A model generated the notes under the pieces. That model ran no database searches and was not told the DNA's origin. It saw only the letters and a program-made list of their open reading frames with translations. Shown one piece after another: positions 45,116 through 56,433 of a stretch of 64,000 nucleotides of DNA. Each line of letters starts with the position of its first letter. The stretch's first letter is position 1. This DNA comes from Atrichornis clamosus (Eukaryota > Chordata > Aves > Passeriformes > Menuridae). The stretch is taken from positions 1 through 64,000 of the forward strand of contig WBMZ01003324.1 of NCBI GenBank assembly GCA_013400975.1, written 5' to 3'. Made by a program: the position numbers and the translations under genes.

Positions 45116-45349
45116 TGGAAAAGCTTGTGTGGGATCAGAGGGCTGGACGGCAGCTGCAATCCTTGTGTCTGTGCAGGGAGACACTGGGAAATCCAGGAAC
45201 TGCTGCCTGGGTGGGAACCAGAGACATGGGAACTGTGGTCAGTGCATGTTGGAGGGTAAAGGGATCCATCCTTGGGATGCTGAGGGAACACGGGCACAGA
45301 GGATCCATCTCACCTTGCATTGCTCCTTGCTAATTCCTTTTGCCCTGTT
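45116..45349. other. Unique spacer
   Basis: Between the old LINE and a young CR1. Nothing recognisable. Confidence 0.35.
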
Positions 45350-45705
45350 TCATAGAATCCCAGAATCCCAGAATGGTTTGGGCTAGAAGAGACCTTAAAG
45401 CTCATCCCATCCCACCCCCTGCCATGGGCAGGGACACCTCCCACTATCCCCGGCTGCTCCAAGCCACGTCCAGCCTGGCCTTGGACACTTCCAGGGATCC
45501 AGGAGCAGCCACAGCTTCTCTGGGCACCCTGTGCCAGGGCCTCCCCACCCTCACAGGGAAAAATTCCTTCCCAATATCCCATCTAACCCTGCCCTCTGGC
45601 AGTGGGAAAATATTCCCCCATGTCCTGGCACTCCAACCCTTGTAAGTTGTCTCTCTCCATCTTCCTTGTTGGCTCCTTCAGGTCCTGGAAGGCCACAATG
45701 AGGTC
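45350..45705 (-). mobile_element. CR1 LINE 3' fragment (first part of a compound)
   Basis: Starts 'tcatagaatcccagaatccc', a doubled terminal repeat. It runs through the dominant-family landmarks to 'ctggaaggccacaatgaggt', then switches abruptly to a second CR1 segment. Confidence 0.93.
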
Positions 45706-45830
45706 AGGGCCTCACCACCCTCACAGGGAAGAATTCCTTCCCAATATCCCATCTAAATCTACACTCCTTCAGCTTAAGGCCCTTCTCCTTTGTCCTGGCA
45801 CTCCCTGCCCTTGTGAAAACTCCTTGCAGG
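45706..45830 (-). mobile_element. Second CR1 segment joined in the same orientation
   Basis: Restarts at 'agggcctcaccaccctcaca', a CR1 position already passed about 170 bp earlier in the first copy, and runs to 'cccttgtgaaaactccttgc'. It has diverged from the first copy ('ctccttcagcttaaggccct' against 'ccctctggcagtggg'), so it comes from a different, older CR1. Confidence 0.88.
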
Positions 45831-47092
45831 ACTTCAGGGTGTTGGAGATCAGGCGGCAGCAGCTGAGGAGATGTCTCGGGTTGGCACCTTCTGCCCGGCG
45901 CTCCTGCGGGAATTTCCCCGGAGGAGAAGGCAGAGCAGCTAAAGTGGAAAGATAGAAAACGTATTGAGGCAGAAAAATTATTCAGATTTGAGGCAGTGTG
46001 TTCAACCCTTTGTGCACATCTATTATGGCACGGAACATGGAATGATTCAATTCCCCTCAAGTTCCCTTCCTAAAAGGCAGCTTGTTGTGCCTCCAGTTAT
46101 CATTTCCTGCCACCCTGACACGGGCCACTAAGGGTGGGGGTCAGGATAGGTGACACCCACATAATCCAGACACCTGGATTACCCCACAGCCAAAGGAGTC
46201 ATGCCCGAAGATTTCTGGCTCCAGAGGAAGCCCAGATGTCCAGACACACCCAGCCAGGGAGATATTCCAGATCTCAGATTGCTTTACCCTGCACACACCT
46301 TTCCAGTTTGTGAGTCTTGCCCGGTGCTGCTGCCGCCGTCCTGACCCTGAATCTGGGGGTTCAGACTTCTGATGAGTTAGGAGAAAGTTTATTTGGTGAT
46401 AAGACCTCTTACTTTAGAGGTCCTGCACAGCTTTAGTTGCCAGAGTTTCCTGGCTTCCAGGGACCCCTCAGCTGCTGCAGCCCAGCTCTGGTTTGCACCC
46501 TGACTTTCATAAGGCACAGCCAGAAACCTTGTTATGAGATCACAGCGCTGGAGAAAGAAAAGGATATTTTCTAAACCCTGGGCATCCCTCGCTCCCCAGC
46601 TGTCCTTTGCACTCCTGTGCCATTTCATGTCGAGCTTTCCAGCCCGAGGGCACCGCAGTGATCTCCAGCGAGGCGCTCAGGTATGGAAATGCAAACACGG
46701 TGCTTGGGACACCCTCACAGTGATTTGTGGGCTGATAATGCCACAGGGGCCTGAGGAGGGCTGGAACACTTCGGTGACTTTTAAAAATCCCTGTTCAGCT
46801 ACCCTGGTATTTAGAGGAGAGATAAATTTGGCTGGTGCTGTTCTGCTGGCCGAGGCAGGGAAGGGGAAACGGCTCTTGGGAGTTGTAAAGACTCGGTGCT
46901 GATCCCAGACCTGAGGAGCACATGGGCTTCCTGCTACTCCTGCCTCCAGTTCCTTTAGGATTTGTAGCCATGAAGCCTAAAAGAGAGTAAAAATCAAGTG
47001 GAAAACAAACTCGGTTTGTGACTCAGCACAGGGTCGGTGGTAGTGAAACCTCACCTTTGGAAAACATCATCCAAGGTGACTCCAAAATCATC
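45831..47092. other. Unique sequence, no gene seen
   Basis: Balanced composition. The open + frame of 122 codons at 46534-46902 has no identifiable domain. Confidence 0.4.
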
Positions 47093-47310
47093 AAATCCCA
47101 GAATGGGTTGGGTTGGAAGGGATCTGAAAGCTCACCTCATCCCACCCCCTGCCACGGGCAGGGACACCTTCCACTCTCCCAGGTGGCTCCAAGCCCCATC
47201 CAACCTGGCCTTGGACACTTCCAGGGATCCAGGGGCAGCCACAGCTTCTCTGGGCAACCTGTGCCAGGGCCTGAATTCCCTCACAGCCAAGAATTCCTTC
47301 CTAGGATCTT
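47093..47310 (-). mobile_element. CR1 LINE 3' fragment
   Basis: Reads 'caaatcccagaatgggttgg', 'ccaccccctgccacgggcag' and 'ccagggatccaggggcagcc', and ends near 'agccaagaattccttcctag'. Dominant family, truncated about 215 bp from its 3' end. Confidence 0.92.
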
Positions 47311-48867
47311 TCAGAGCATTGCATTGCCCTTAGGTAGCGTTCACCATTCCTGTATTTTTCTTGTTAAATATGTAGTTTATAATATTTCTGTCTTAGTGCT
47401 TTACTGGGGCCCATAAATTCCTGATGGAAAGCACTTCCAGCCTACCTGGGATCTTTGGAAAAGCCTGAGAGCAGCAGCAGCACCCAGGAACATCTGCACC
47501 CTGACAGCCTGTGAGTTTATCTGGGCAGAGCTGCATCCATGTAGTGCTTCCAATTTAATTTCCACATTTTTCCACAGAAGAAGAAAAATGTCTTACATTT
47601 CCTGGGTGACTGCAGGAAGGTTTTACTGTGCCAGGCATCTCTAATCTCCCTGTGCAAGATTTCCTTAGTGGCAGACAGGGAGCAGCAGGCTGGCTAGACA
47701 GGGAAAAGTGGATAAAGTCTGGAAATGATGTTTTCTAGAGATGTGGGATTTCATCTCATTCTGTTCACCTTTGATTGAAATCTCGCCATCTACGACCATG
47801 AAAGCACTGATGGGTTCGGGGTCTCAGTGAGCTCCAAGTGAGACTCGACCCCAAATCCCTCTCCTCTTCCAGAGAGCCACAAATCGCTGCCCTTCCCTCC
47901 TGGACAAATCCCAGCCCTGTGCTGATGGCACGGGGTGGGGGAAGGTTGAGGGATGCTGGATGAGGGGGAAGGGCGGGGTGGAGCTGGATCCATCGGGAGC
48001 TGGATCCAAGGACAAAGTGATGCGGACAGGGATGCAGAGGGAGGGGCTGCAAAATTCCAGCACCCCCGACACAGGCACTCCCTGACGGAGCTCAAAACCT
48101 TCCTGTCACTCCGTGGAGAGAGCAGTGACATCCAGCGCGTGGCTGCTTCAAGAAACTCCAAGTGGGTTGCCAAAGTTTTCACCCTCCCAGGATCCAACCA
48201 GCTTCCAGCTGTCCCCTCTGCAGCAGGGAGCTGCTTCCCTTCAGAGCCGAATGAAGAGTGGAAGGCAGGGGAAAAAAAAAAATCATGAATATTAATTTGA
48301 ATTCAACTGAATTTCAATTAGGCTGTGTTCAGTCTCCACAAATATTTGAGCAGTGCTACTGCAAATAGGGTGAAAAAGCATATCTGTAACTTTAACACAC
48401 AAATATTCACAAAAGATAAATTCTGAGCTGCGTGCTCACCATTCACGCTGGCTTGACTCGAATCCCGCAGTCAGGTGCTCTTGTTTCCATGCCCTGCTCG
48501 GGTGCCGGGCAGGAGCCAGCAAATGGAACAAATATTCCAATGTAATGAGCCTGGGAGGTGTGGGTGAGAGCAGTAAATCAGGAGCTGGGAATGCCGAGGC
48601 AGGTGAGCCGTGCCCCTGGCAGGGAGAGATGCTCTGGCTTCCTGCCGGCCTGAACAGGGCAAGGTCATGGGGCAGGAATGGGCTGGATCCAACAGGGATG
48701 AAACTCATGGATGGGGCTGCAGGGGCTGGGGTGGAGCCAGCAGCAAGAAACAACTCGCAGGAACGTTCTGTCATGGAGAGGGAGCAGCACCCAGCCTGCT
48801 GTGCATCCCAGCACTCAGCATTCCAGGGTCACTGCTGGAGCATCACTCAGGGAGCATCAGGATCATC
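47311..48867. other. Unique sequence, no gene seen
   Basis: A short AT-rich stretch sits at 47330-47410. An 18-bp near-duplicate 'gagctggatcca' lies at about 47983-48010. A possible conserved AT-rich block at 48285-48425 (aatattaatttgaattcaac) follows an A-run at 48271-48281. No gene is supported. Confidence 0.4.
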
Positions 48868-49262
48868 CCAGAATCCCAGAGTGGTTTGAGTTGGAAGGGA
48901 CCTTAAAGTTCATCCAGACCCACCCCCTGCTATGGGCAGGGACACGTCCCACTATCCCAGGTTGCTCCAACCTGGCCTTGGACACTTCCAGGGATCCAGG
49001 GGCAGCCACAGCTGCTCTGGACAACCTGTGCCAGGGCCTCCCCACCCTCACAGGGAGGAATTCCTTCCCAATATCCCGTCTGGCCCTGCCCTCTGGCAGT
49101 GGGAAGCCATTCCCCCTTGTCCTGTCACTCCAACCCTTGTCCAAAGTCTCTCTCCATCTTTCCTGTAGCTCCTTCAGGCACTGGAAGGCCACAATGAGGT
49201 CATCCCGAAGGTTCTGTTCTCCAGGCTGAACAATCCCAATTCTCCCAGCCTTTCCTCATGGG
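48868..49262 (-). mobile_element. CR1 LINE 3' fragment, about 395 bp
   Basis: Starts 'cccagaatcccagagtggtt'. It lacks the 'aagccccgt' words after 'caggttgctcc' (a small deletion) and extends to 'gaacaatcccaattctccca' and 'gcctttcctcatggga'. A plausible, fairly young copy of the dominant family. Confidence 0.94.
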
Positions 49263-50289
49263 ACATAGGGAGGTCCTGCTGCTTTTTCTCTACACTTCCA
49301 CAGTGTACCCTGGCTGCACATTTCCATGGCAAATTCCAGCCAGAAGAAGGTCTGTGCCACTTTGTGAGGAGCAGAGTCTGGTCAGGACCTAGGGATGGGG
49401 AAATGGGAGTATTCCCAAGGGCCCCTCAATAATGGGACCTTCATCCTTGTCCCAGGTGGGCTGGGAGGCCTCACACTGCACGGGTGTTGACAGTTTGGAA
49501 GGATTTCAGAAGGAAAAGGGAGAAATCAGGAAGGCACAGGGTTTCCTGCTGCTCCTTGCAAGAGCCCTGGTGATGGAGAGGTGGGGACAGGGAAAAGCCA
49601 CCCAAGGACCAAGCACTGATTTGTCCCAGCCAGGTGGGAGGTGGGCAAACAATAAATCTTATAAATCTGCTGTACAGGGCTTGTCTGGCTCCCAGATGTT
49701 CCCCCAGTCCAGGGCTCTTCCCTGCCACTGATTACACCCAGGGGATATGCAAAGCATGGAGCAACCAGGGATGCTGGCACCTGGATTTTCCTGCCAGGTG
49801 GGAAATCCTTTTCCTCGGGGATCTGATTGTGGCGCTGTCTACAGAGAGAGAAGTGCATTTCCCCTGACTTTAGAGGTGTCTGCTGTGCCCTACTCAACTG
49901 CTCAGGTTGTTTTTAGGGGAGAAATGGGCACTTCACAGCTGGTCTGTTTGGCCCCGGGTCTGGCATTTCAGATGGGTCACACCCCAGGTCTCAGTGCCTT
50001 GTCCCCGAAGGTGAAAGGAGACCAGAGGAGTCGCTCGGGTGGAAACACCTCTAATGAAAAAATTCCCACTCAGAAATCCCCCTCTGTGTCCTTCACCTAC
50101 CTCTTTTCGCTGTGAATTGGTGCTTTTTCCGTGCACTGCTCAAGGCTTTGGGGCCAGGGATCTTCAAACAAGCGGCAGCTGCCCGGCGGCTCCCGGGGAG
50201 TCCCATTGTGAGGCCGGAGAACTGATGGATTGTTCGGTTCCTTGAGAACCCGGTGTTGTTTCTGCCTTTTCACCGCGTGGCTGAAACGC
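49263..50289. other. Unique sequence, no gene seen
   Basis: Balanced composition. 50150-50280 has raised CpG content (ggcggctcccggggag) leading into a candidate conserved block. No coding domain recognised. Confidence 0.4.
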
Positions 50290-50405
50290 TCCAGCAGCAG
50301 AAAGGAACAATAACGACAGCAACTAAAGAGGGGAGAATGGTGAGAAATTAAGGCTGTAGAAGAAATGATTAATTGCGCATTTCCCGAGGCAAACAATAAC
50401 CGGGG
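50290..50405. promoter_or_regulatory. Candidate conserved element with paired SOX-like sites
   Basis: Two AACAATAAC words (50306-50314 and 50392-50400) lie 86 bp apart in the same orientation, with 'atgattaattgcgcatttcc' between them. A third, inverted ATTGTT is at about 50229-50234. The sequence is free of repeats and of plausible reading frames. Confidence 0.3.
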
Positions 50406-50799
50406 GTGCTGGGAGCTGCGGCGGTTTGGGGGCTGCTGATGCTTGTCCTGACTCCTTCAATAAAATAAATCCTGGGTGTGGGGGATCCCCTTCACGGCAC
50501 ATTGAGCGTGGGGCCCTGATTCTCTGGGAGCCTCAGTGAAGAGCCTTGAGATGCCCATTAAGAAACGGGGCCTAACAGAGCCAGGACTAACAGGGTGTGT
50601 GAAAAACTGATGAGTTTTGTTGTCCTGACCCTGCAACCCTACACCTATGAATGGCACATCCTTGCCTCCTCCTCCCTCTTCTTCCTCTCCTCTCCCAACA
50701 GCTTGGGGTGGGTTCTGTCATTTCTGTCACACACGCTGATGCTGCCCGTGGAATTCATTTCCATCCCCCCAGCAGACTCAAAAAAAAAAAAAATTGCAA
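50406..50799. other. Unique sequence
   Basis: An A-run (about 13) sits at 50779-50792, beside the next AT-rich block. Nothing else recognisable. Confidence 0.35.
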
Positions 50800-51160
50800 T
50801 AAGTCAAAGAAATTAAATTTTAAGCTCGCTGTCGAAGGATAATGAATCTGAAAGACGTGATCTTTGGTAAAATTATATTCTTTCAAATGCTTCGATTCGG
50901 GCAGTGCTATCTCATAAGGGAAGTACACAAAAAGCTGCAATCAAAATGACCTATACAAAACATAAAGAAGAGTTAATAGGATTGCTCTGAATTCCAAAGG
51001 GGGTGGTGCAGAACTGCACAAGTGGGCCTTGCAGTGGGGCATTTATAATCTCCAATTCCATTAACAAATTTTAATATAGTCTTTGAGGGTAGAAAGTGGT
51101 CGTTAATAAAACTTTAAATTAAAGCATGCTCGCTGTCGGATTAGATCATTAAAATTGCAG
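50800..51160. promoter_or_regulatory. Candidate conserved element with a duplicated 11-mer module
   Basis: AT-rich block in which the exact 11-mer GCTCGCTGTCG (two CpGs) occurs at 50824-50834 and 51128-51138. Each is preceded by an AT-rich AAATTAAA-type run and followed within a few bases by GGATAAT or GGATTAG. Other words such as 'ccattaacaaattttaatat' and 'taaaactttaaattaaagca' also look non-random. There is no repeat-family match and no coding frame. Confidence 0.35.
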
Positions 51161-51839
51161 GGTGCTGGCGGCTGACGGGCTCTGCAGGAGAGACAGCACT
51201 GCCAAACCCACATGGTCAGGCCCGTGGAATAACTCCAAAGCAAACAGGGAAAAAGGAATAAAACAGTTTTATGTGTGTGAGTTATGATTCGGTATCGGGT
51301 CTAACCCGAAGAGAAAAATGTCATCGTGTTTCGTCGGCTCTCTGCCTAATTAGTGATTCCAAGCACTGGGAATGAGGAGTTCGCTCATGGTCATGGAGAT
51401 GGACCTGCAGGACCAGGGCAGCTTCTAAACTGGTGAGGTTCATTGCCACGGGGCAGGGCAAGGCGGGGAATCTTCTCCTGAAATCCACAGGTAGGGTCAG
51501 GGCTGAAAATTCCCAGCGAAGCCAGATCGCTCCATGAGGGTTTCCTCAGCAGCTTGGATTTGCAGAAATGGATGAACCTGGGGATCTGGGCAGCAGCAGG
51601 ATAAACACACTTCTCTTGGCGACTCAAAAGATTGAGGAATCATCCTGTAAGGAGTCCTGGAAACCAGAATTGACAGCTGAGCGTGCAATATCACCTGAGG
51701 TTGTGCAGCAAATGTTTGTGAGGACAGAGATCTATTTATAGGAAACCTGTTGCTTCTCTTTGTGTTTTGCATGTCATGCAAGGCTTGTTCTGCTGTGCCT
51801 GACACAAAAATAAACCAATTTTTTCCACCAAAGATGCAA
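51161..51839. other. Unique sequence, no gene seen
   Basis: 51240-51350 is AT-rich with several CpGs (gattcggtatcgggtctaac), possibly an extension of the conserved block. No coding domain is seen. Confidence 0.35.
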
Positions 51840-52017
51840 CTGGCACAGGCTGCCCAGAGAAGTTGTGGATGTCCCATCTCTGGAAGTGTCCCAGGCCAGG
51901 CTGGATGGGGCTTGGAGCAACCTGGGATAGTGGAAGGTGTCCCTGCCCATGGCAGGGGGTGGAATCTGATGGGCTTTAAGGTCTCCTCCAAGCCAAACCA
52001 TTGTGGGATTCTGTGAC
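51840..52017 (+). mobile_element. CR1 LINE 3' fragment
   Basis: Begins 'ctggcacaggctgcccagag' and ends 'ccattgtgggattctgtgac'. It keeps 'tgtccctgcccatggcaggg' and 'tgggctttaaggtctcctcc'. Dominant family, last 180 bp only. Confidence 0.93.
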
Positions 52018-53228
52018 TAAAGGTACTGAGGGTGCCTGAGAGCACAAGGGTTCCTGTCTGACCAATGTTCCCAGTCCCCTTTCTTATCAGCCTGAAGAAA
52101 AAAGAAATTAAATGTCTCCCAGGAAGTAATTTTGGTGTGTTCTGTGAAATAGCACTTGAGGGAGACACTGGGATTTCCACCTGTTGGGACAGGGAGTGGA
52201 CAAAAAGCTCATGATGGGTGACAAGCAGTGCTGTTGGGAGGGATGGAGCTACAAGGAGCCAAGGCAAGCACGTTCAGGTTCACAGCAAGCAGCAAATCCA
52301 TCCCTCGAGCAGCTCCCAGCTCTTCACAGGAATTGCTTGTGAACACATTTGCCTGGCCATGAATTATTCATTGCCTTAAATGATTGGGCAGATGATTTCT
52401 GCGAGCACTCCGTGGCCTGTTGGGAGGTTTTTGCTTGTACAAACAGCCGTGCTGGAGGTGTCCGATCGCTGCACACGCAGCTGGACATGAACACTTGTGA
52501 CATCTTCCCTTCCTCCAAGCTTTTAAGTAAACAAAGTGTGGCCTTCCCGGTGTCAGGGCGGATCTGGGCCCGGGTGGAAAATGAATCCCTCTCTTCAGTC
52601 CATGCAAAACATCCTTTTGATGTGCAACCTCACTGGTGAGCGCTGCCTCCACACAAAATCTTCTTTCTTCTTGGAACAGACTCCTCCACACGAGGTGAGT
52701 TTTAGGTGTTTTCCACTGGTGGATCATTTCTAACTGTGCCTCTCTGGAAAATGCAAAAAAAAAGAAGAAGAAAGGAAGGAATTAAACAGTGTGTACTGGA
52801 GAGCAAGGCATGGGTGAGAGGAAGGGGCATCCCGGGAAGAAATGAGTCCTTTGGAATTCAGCAGGAGTGGCAGCAGGACCCCCCAGAGATGGGGCAGCAG
52901 AGGTGGCCTCTCATTGTGCATCATTTCACTGTTCTGAAGCTCCTGCTTTCATCTGTTCCTCTGAGGTTTTGTCTCCTGTAGCACGTTTGTGTTTGAATAA
53001 TTCTGGTCTTTGTAAAAAAAAAAAATTAATTTTTTTTCTTTTGCCTCACATGCAGGAGAAAAGCAAAGATTTCCTTTGCTGTGCTCCTCAGCTGCCCCTT
53101 CCACTTTGGATTAGGTTGGGAATGGCAGCATTTCTGCTTTGTTTTGGGTGACAAAGGCAGAAGAGCATTTGAGTTGCACTCTCTGGGCCTGAAGAGGCCT
53201 CATTTTAGGTAAAGTGATCAGAAAATGG
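52018..53228. other. Unique sequence, no gene seen
   Basis: 52330-52560 has balanced composition and could be conserved. An A-rich run with an adjacent T-rich run lies at 53014-53041 (a short inverted A/T pair). No coding domain recognised. Confidence 0.38.
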
Positions 53229-53555
53229 GGTAAAATGGTCTGAGTTGGAAGGGATGTGAAAGCTCATCCATTCCCACCCCTGCCATGGGCAGGGACACCT
53301 TCCACCATCCCAGGGTGCTCCAAGCCCTGTCCAGCCCGGCCTTGGACACTTCCAGGGATCCAGGGGCAGCCACAGCTGCTCTGGGCACCCTGTGCCAGGG
53401 CCTCCCTACCCTCACAGGGAGGAATTCCTTCCCAATATCCCACCTAACCCTGTCCTCTGGCAGTGGGAAGCCATTCCCTGTGTCCTGTCCCTCCATCCCT
53501 TGTCCCCAGTCCCTCTCCAGCTCTCCTGGAGCCCCTTTAGGCCCTGGAAGGTGTT
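53229..53555 (-). mobile_element. CR1 LINE 3' fragment
   Basis: The terminal words are lost; it starts at 'aaatggtctgagttggaagg'. It continues through 'ccagggatccaggggcagcc', 'cctctggcagtgggaagcca' and 'cagctctcctggagcccctt', ending at 'aggccctggaaggtgttaaa'. Dominant family. Confidence 0.93.
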
Positions 53556-53744
53556 AAAAGGTTCTGCTGCATCATTTAAAATCTGCTCCTTTGTACTTTG
53601 CTTCCTCATTGCAATGCCAGCAAGAGGGAGTCACCAACTCCCATTTTCTTTCTCCAAAACGCTGGGGACAGACTTCCATGGTCCATCCCAGCTGGAAAAC
53701 CTCAGTTTGTTCAATTTTTTAGCATCCCTGGGTCATCCTGTTCA
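53556..53744. other. Unique spacer between two LINE copies
   Basis: Nothing recognisable. Confidence 0.35.
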
Positions 53745-54610
53745 CATTTTTGTCTTTTCCTGCCGAGTCCTTTATGAGATGCAGGATGAGCCACACACCC
53801 AGGATTCAATAAAAAGGTGGACATGGATCTCCCTGCTGGCTTTGGGGACGATTCCTGCACTGTTCTCTCTGTCCCAAGTGAAGCCTAACGTCCTCCTGGC
53901 TTTTTGCCAGAGCAGCATTCCCAGGGCACCTTCCCAGGGCTCCATGAACTCTTGGATGAGCAGTGGTAGCTCATTCAGAGCTAATCATTGTCTGTTTAAA
54001 CTTGGTTGCCACGCTGGATTTTTTTCACCTTCACTGACATTACCTTCCTTGTATTTACACTGAATTTCATCTCCTGTTTTATTGTCAGGAACTCACTCTC
54101 CGAAGATCCTCCAGAGCTTTTCACTGTCAGTGTTGGATTTCATGATCCTGAATAATTTTGCCGCGTAGGCAAACACTGTCACTTCATTATTCCCCACTTT
54201 TCCGGATCACTGATGAGTGTTCCACGCTGCAGATCCTAGGACAGGCCTCCAAGGGCCCCCCTGGCTGCTTTTGGGCCGACAGGAGTAGCAATCAGTGATC
54301 CTTCCCTTGGTGTCCTGTTTTTAACCACTTGGAAATCTTGTACTCCATGAAATCCCAGTGTCTCCAAGTGCCTTTTGTCAAGACTTGGAATGGAGTTTTT
54401 GGGAAATGCAATTTAACTGTGGCAGCCAGCTGATCCTTGCCTGGACCAGTGTTGCCACCTTCAGAGAAATGTCATGGATTTATGAGATGTGACTTCCCCT
54501 GGAGAAGCCCTTGTGGCTCTTCCCAATATATCCACATCTGTCTGTGCTCCTGTTAATTCCATGGTTTATCAGTGCCTTCCCATTTTCCTGTCACGGAAAG
54601 AACACTCCCT
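53745..54610 (-). mobile_element. Ancient CR1/L3-type LINE remnant (reverse transcriptase region)
   Basis: The + strand resembles, in order, the reverse complement of an old amniote CR1/L3 RT domain: 'acactgaatttcatctcctg', 'gatcctgaataattttgccg' (opposite the FADDTK region), 'cacttttccggatcactgat', 'tgtttttaaccacttggaaa' (opposite the region after GIRG), 'tttgtcaagacttggaatgg' (opposite QKAFDK) and 'gacttcccctggagaagccc'. The two 5'-proximal blocks are especially close. Many indels are present and there is no intact frame. Confidence 0.62.
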
Positions 54611-55014
54611 GTCTCCAGCTTCTTCTGCCCTTTCTCAAGAAAAATGGTGCCACGTTTTCTGCTGGAGGAAAACAGGAATGTGGAGTGATGTTTTATCCCG
54701 TGGCCTCCTGAGGGAGGAGCAGCCCCTCGAGCAGGGTGTGCAGGTGAATCCCTGGAATTCTCCAAAGCCCCAGCTCCACGGACACAGATTTACAGCTTCA
54801 CATCCCCCCGAGCAGCTCAGGATGCAGGAAGGGCAGGGACAGGATTCCCTCTGAGCAGCCTAAAGGTCCCACTCCAAATGTCTGCTTGGGAAGAGCTGGA
54901 AGGGAATGCAGTGACAGCTGAACTGCCACCACCTCCTCAAACCTGACCCTTTGCCCTGAGCAAGACAAGTCCATGGCTGAGGTGACAGGGGTCGTGTCCC
55001 TCAGGTTGGAACAG
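54611..55014. other. Unique sequence, no gene seen
   Basis: Nothing recognisable apart from possible continuation of the old LINE at the left edge. Confidence 0.35.
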
Positions 55015-55176
55015 AGAGGTTTGGGTTGGAAATTGGGAAAAAATCTTCAAGGAAAATGTGGTCAGGTGTTGGAAGGCTTCCCAGGGCAGAGGGGGAGTCA
55101 CCATCCCTGGAGGTGTTCAGAAGATGTGGCTCTTGGGGACAGGGATTGGTGGTGGGATTGGCAGTGCTGGGTTAAT
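55015..55176 (+). mobile_element. CR1 LINE fragment lacking its terminal bases
   Basis: The words 'gagaggtttgggttggaaat', 'tcaaggaaaatgtggtcagg', 'agtcaccatccctggaggtg' and 'ggcagtgctgggttaat' belong to the older CR1 subfamily in plus orientation. The final 40 bp or so of its 3' end are missing exactly where a minus-strand CR1 begins. Confidence 0.82.
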
Positions 55177-55520
55177 CACAGAATCATGGAATGGTTGGGG
55201 GTGGAAGGGACATTAAGGATCCTCCAGACCCACCCCTGCCATGGGCAGGGACCCCTTCCCCTGTCCCAGGCTGCGCCAAGCCCTGTCCAACCTGGCCTTG
55301 GGCACTTCCAGGGATGGGGCAGCCACAGCTTCTCTGGGCACCCTGTGCCAGGGCCTCCCCATCCTCACAGGGAAGGATTCCTTCCAAACATTTAATCTAA
55401 ATCTCCTCTTTTTCCATTTGAAGCCATTCCCCTTTGTCCTGTCACTCCAACTTGTAAATTGTCTCTCTCCATCTTCCTTGTCAGCTGCCTTCAGGAACTG
55501 AAAGGCTGCAATTAGCGCAT
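55177..55520 (-). mobile_element. CR1 LINE 3' fragment, tail-to-tail with its neighbour
   Basis: Starts 'cacagaatcatggaatggtt' directly after the plus-strand CR1 and runs to 'caggaactgaaaggctgcaa'. Its 'catttaatctaaatctcctc' and 'tttccatttgaagccattcc' words mark it as a slightly different branch of the dominant family. Confidence 0.93.
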
Positions 55521-56433
55521 TCATTAATTAATGGCTGGGACACCTGGAACACTCCTTTGGATGAGACTTGGAAGAGTTTGGGACGAGATAAGGGAGATCT
55601 GGACTTGTCCCTGCAGCTGCCTCTGCTTGTCCTGAGCTCCTGGAGGGGACATCTGAGGCCACCTTGGTGACCCTTTCTCTGGAGTGGTTGGACTGGGATG
55701 GTCTGGCCTCAGGACCCTGGAGCAGCCCTGGAGTAATCCTGGCAGAAGAATGTCCCTCTTCCCCTCCTGAATGTCCCTCTTCCCATGTCCCTGCCACATC
55801 TCCTGCAGGTTTGAGAGCCCCGCTGGCTCCAGCCGCCATGACCTTCTCCCTCACTATTTACCCATCACAAACTCACTTTCAAATTCCCTTTATAACATTT
55901 TCCAGCTTTTTTTCAGCGGCTCCTGTCCATTGGTTGTCATCCCCCTTACATAATCCCTGTCAGCAAACCCACTGCTCCCAGCTGAGCAGCCCCATTAGCT
56001 GACCAAGGTTAATTACTTGTGGTTTTTTCCAAAGCCACCACTCTCTAAGTAATGTGGAGTTAAAGTGACATCAGCAGTGACCGACGGAGCTCCCCAGCTC
56101 TGCTTTCCCTCTGCTGCCCTTTCCAAGCTCCTGCTCTTTTCCTTTCCTTCAAGCTCTAGGGGGACCCAAGTTTTCCCTTCTTTTTTTCTTTTTTTAGGCT
56201 TAGATGCCTTCCCTGGAGTTATCCCACTTTACTGCAGCTTCCCATGTGCTTCCATCCACTACCCAGGCACTGCTGGATAATAGGGCAGGAGACACATCCC
56301 TGCCACATCCCTTTGGTGTGCCAGAACTTCCTCCTGCTCCAGCAAGAGGGTCCCAAATCCAGCCAGGTACTGCTGCCTCAGAGAGCTGTGGCCAAATCAT
56401 GCCTGGTAGGAAAGACTGGGAAAAGAATATTGA
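55521..56433. other. Unique sequence, no gene seen
   Basis: A near-duplicate 'gaatgtccctcttccc' sits at about 55748 and 55769. A balanced, possibly conserved patch lies at 55845-56065. No gene is supported. Confidence 0.4.
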
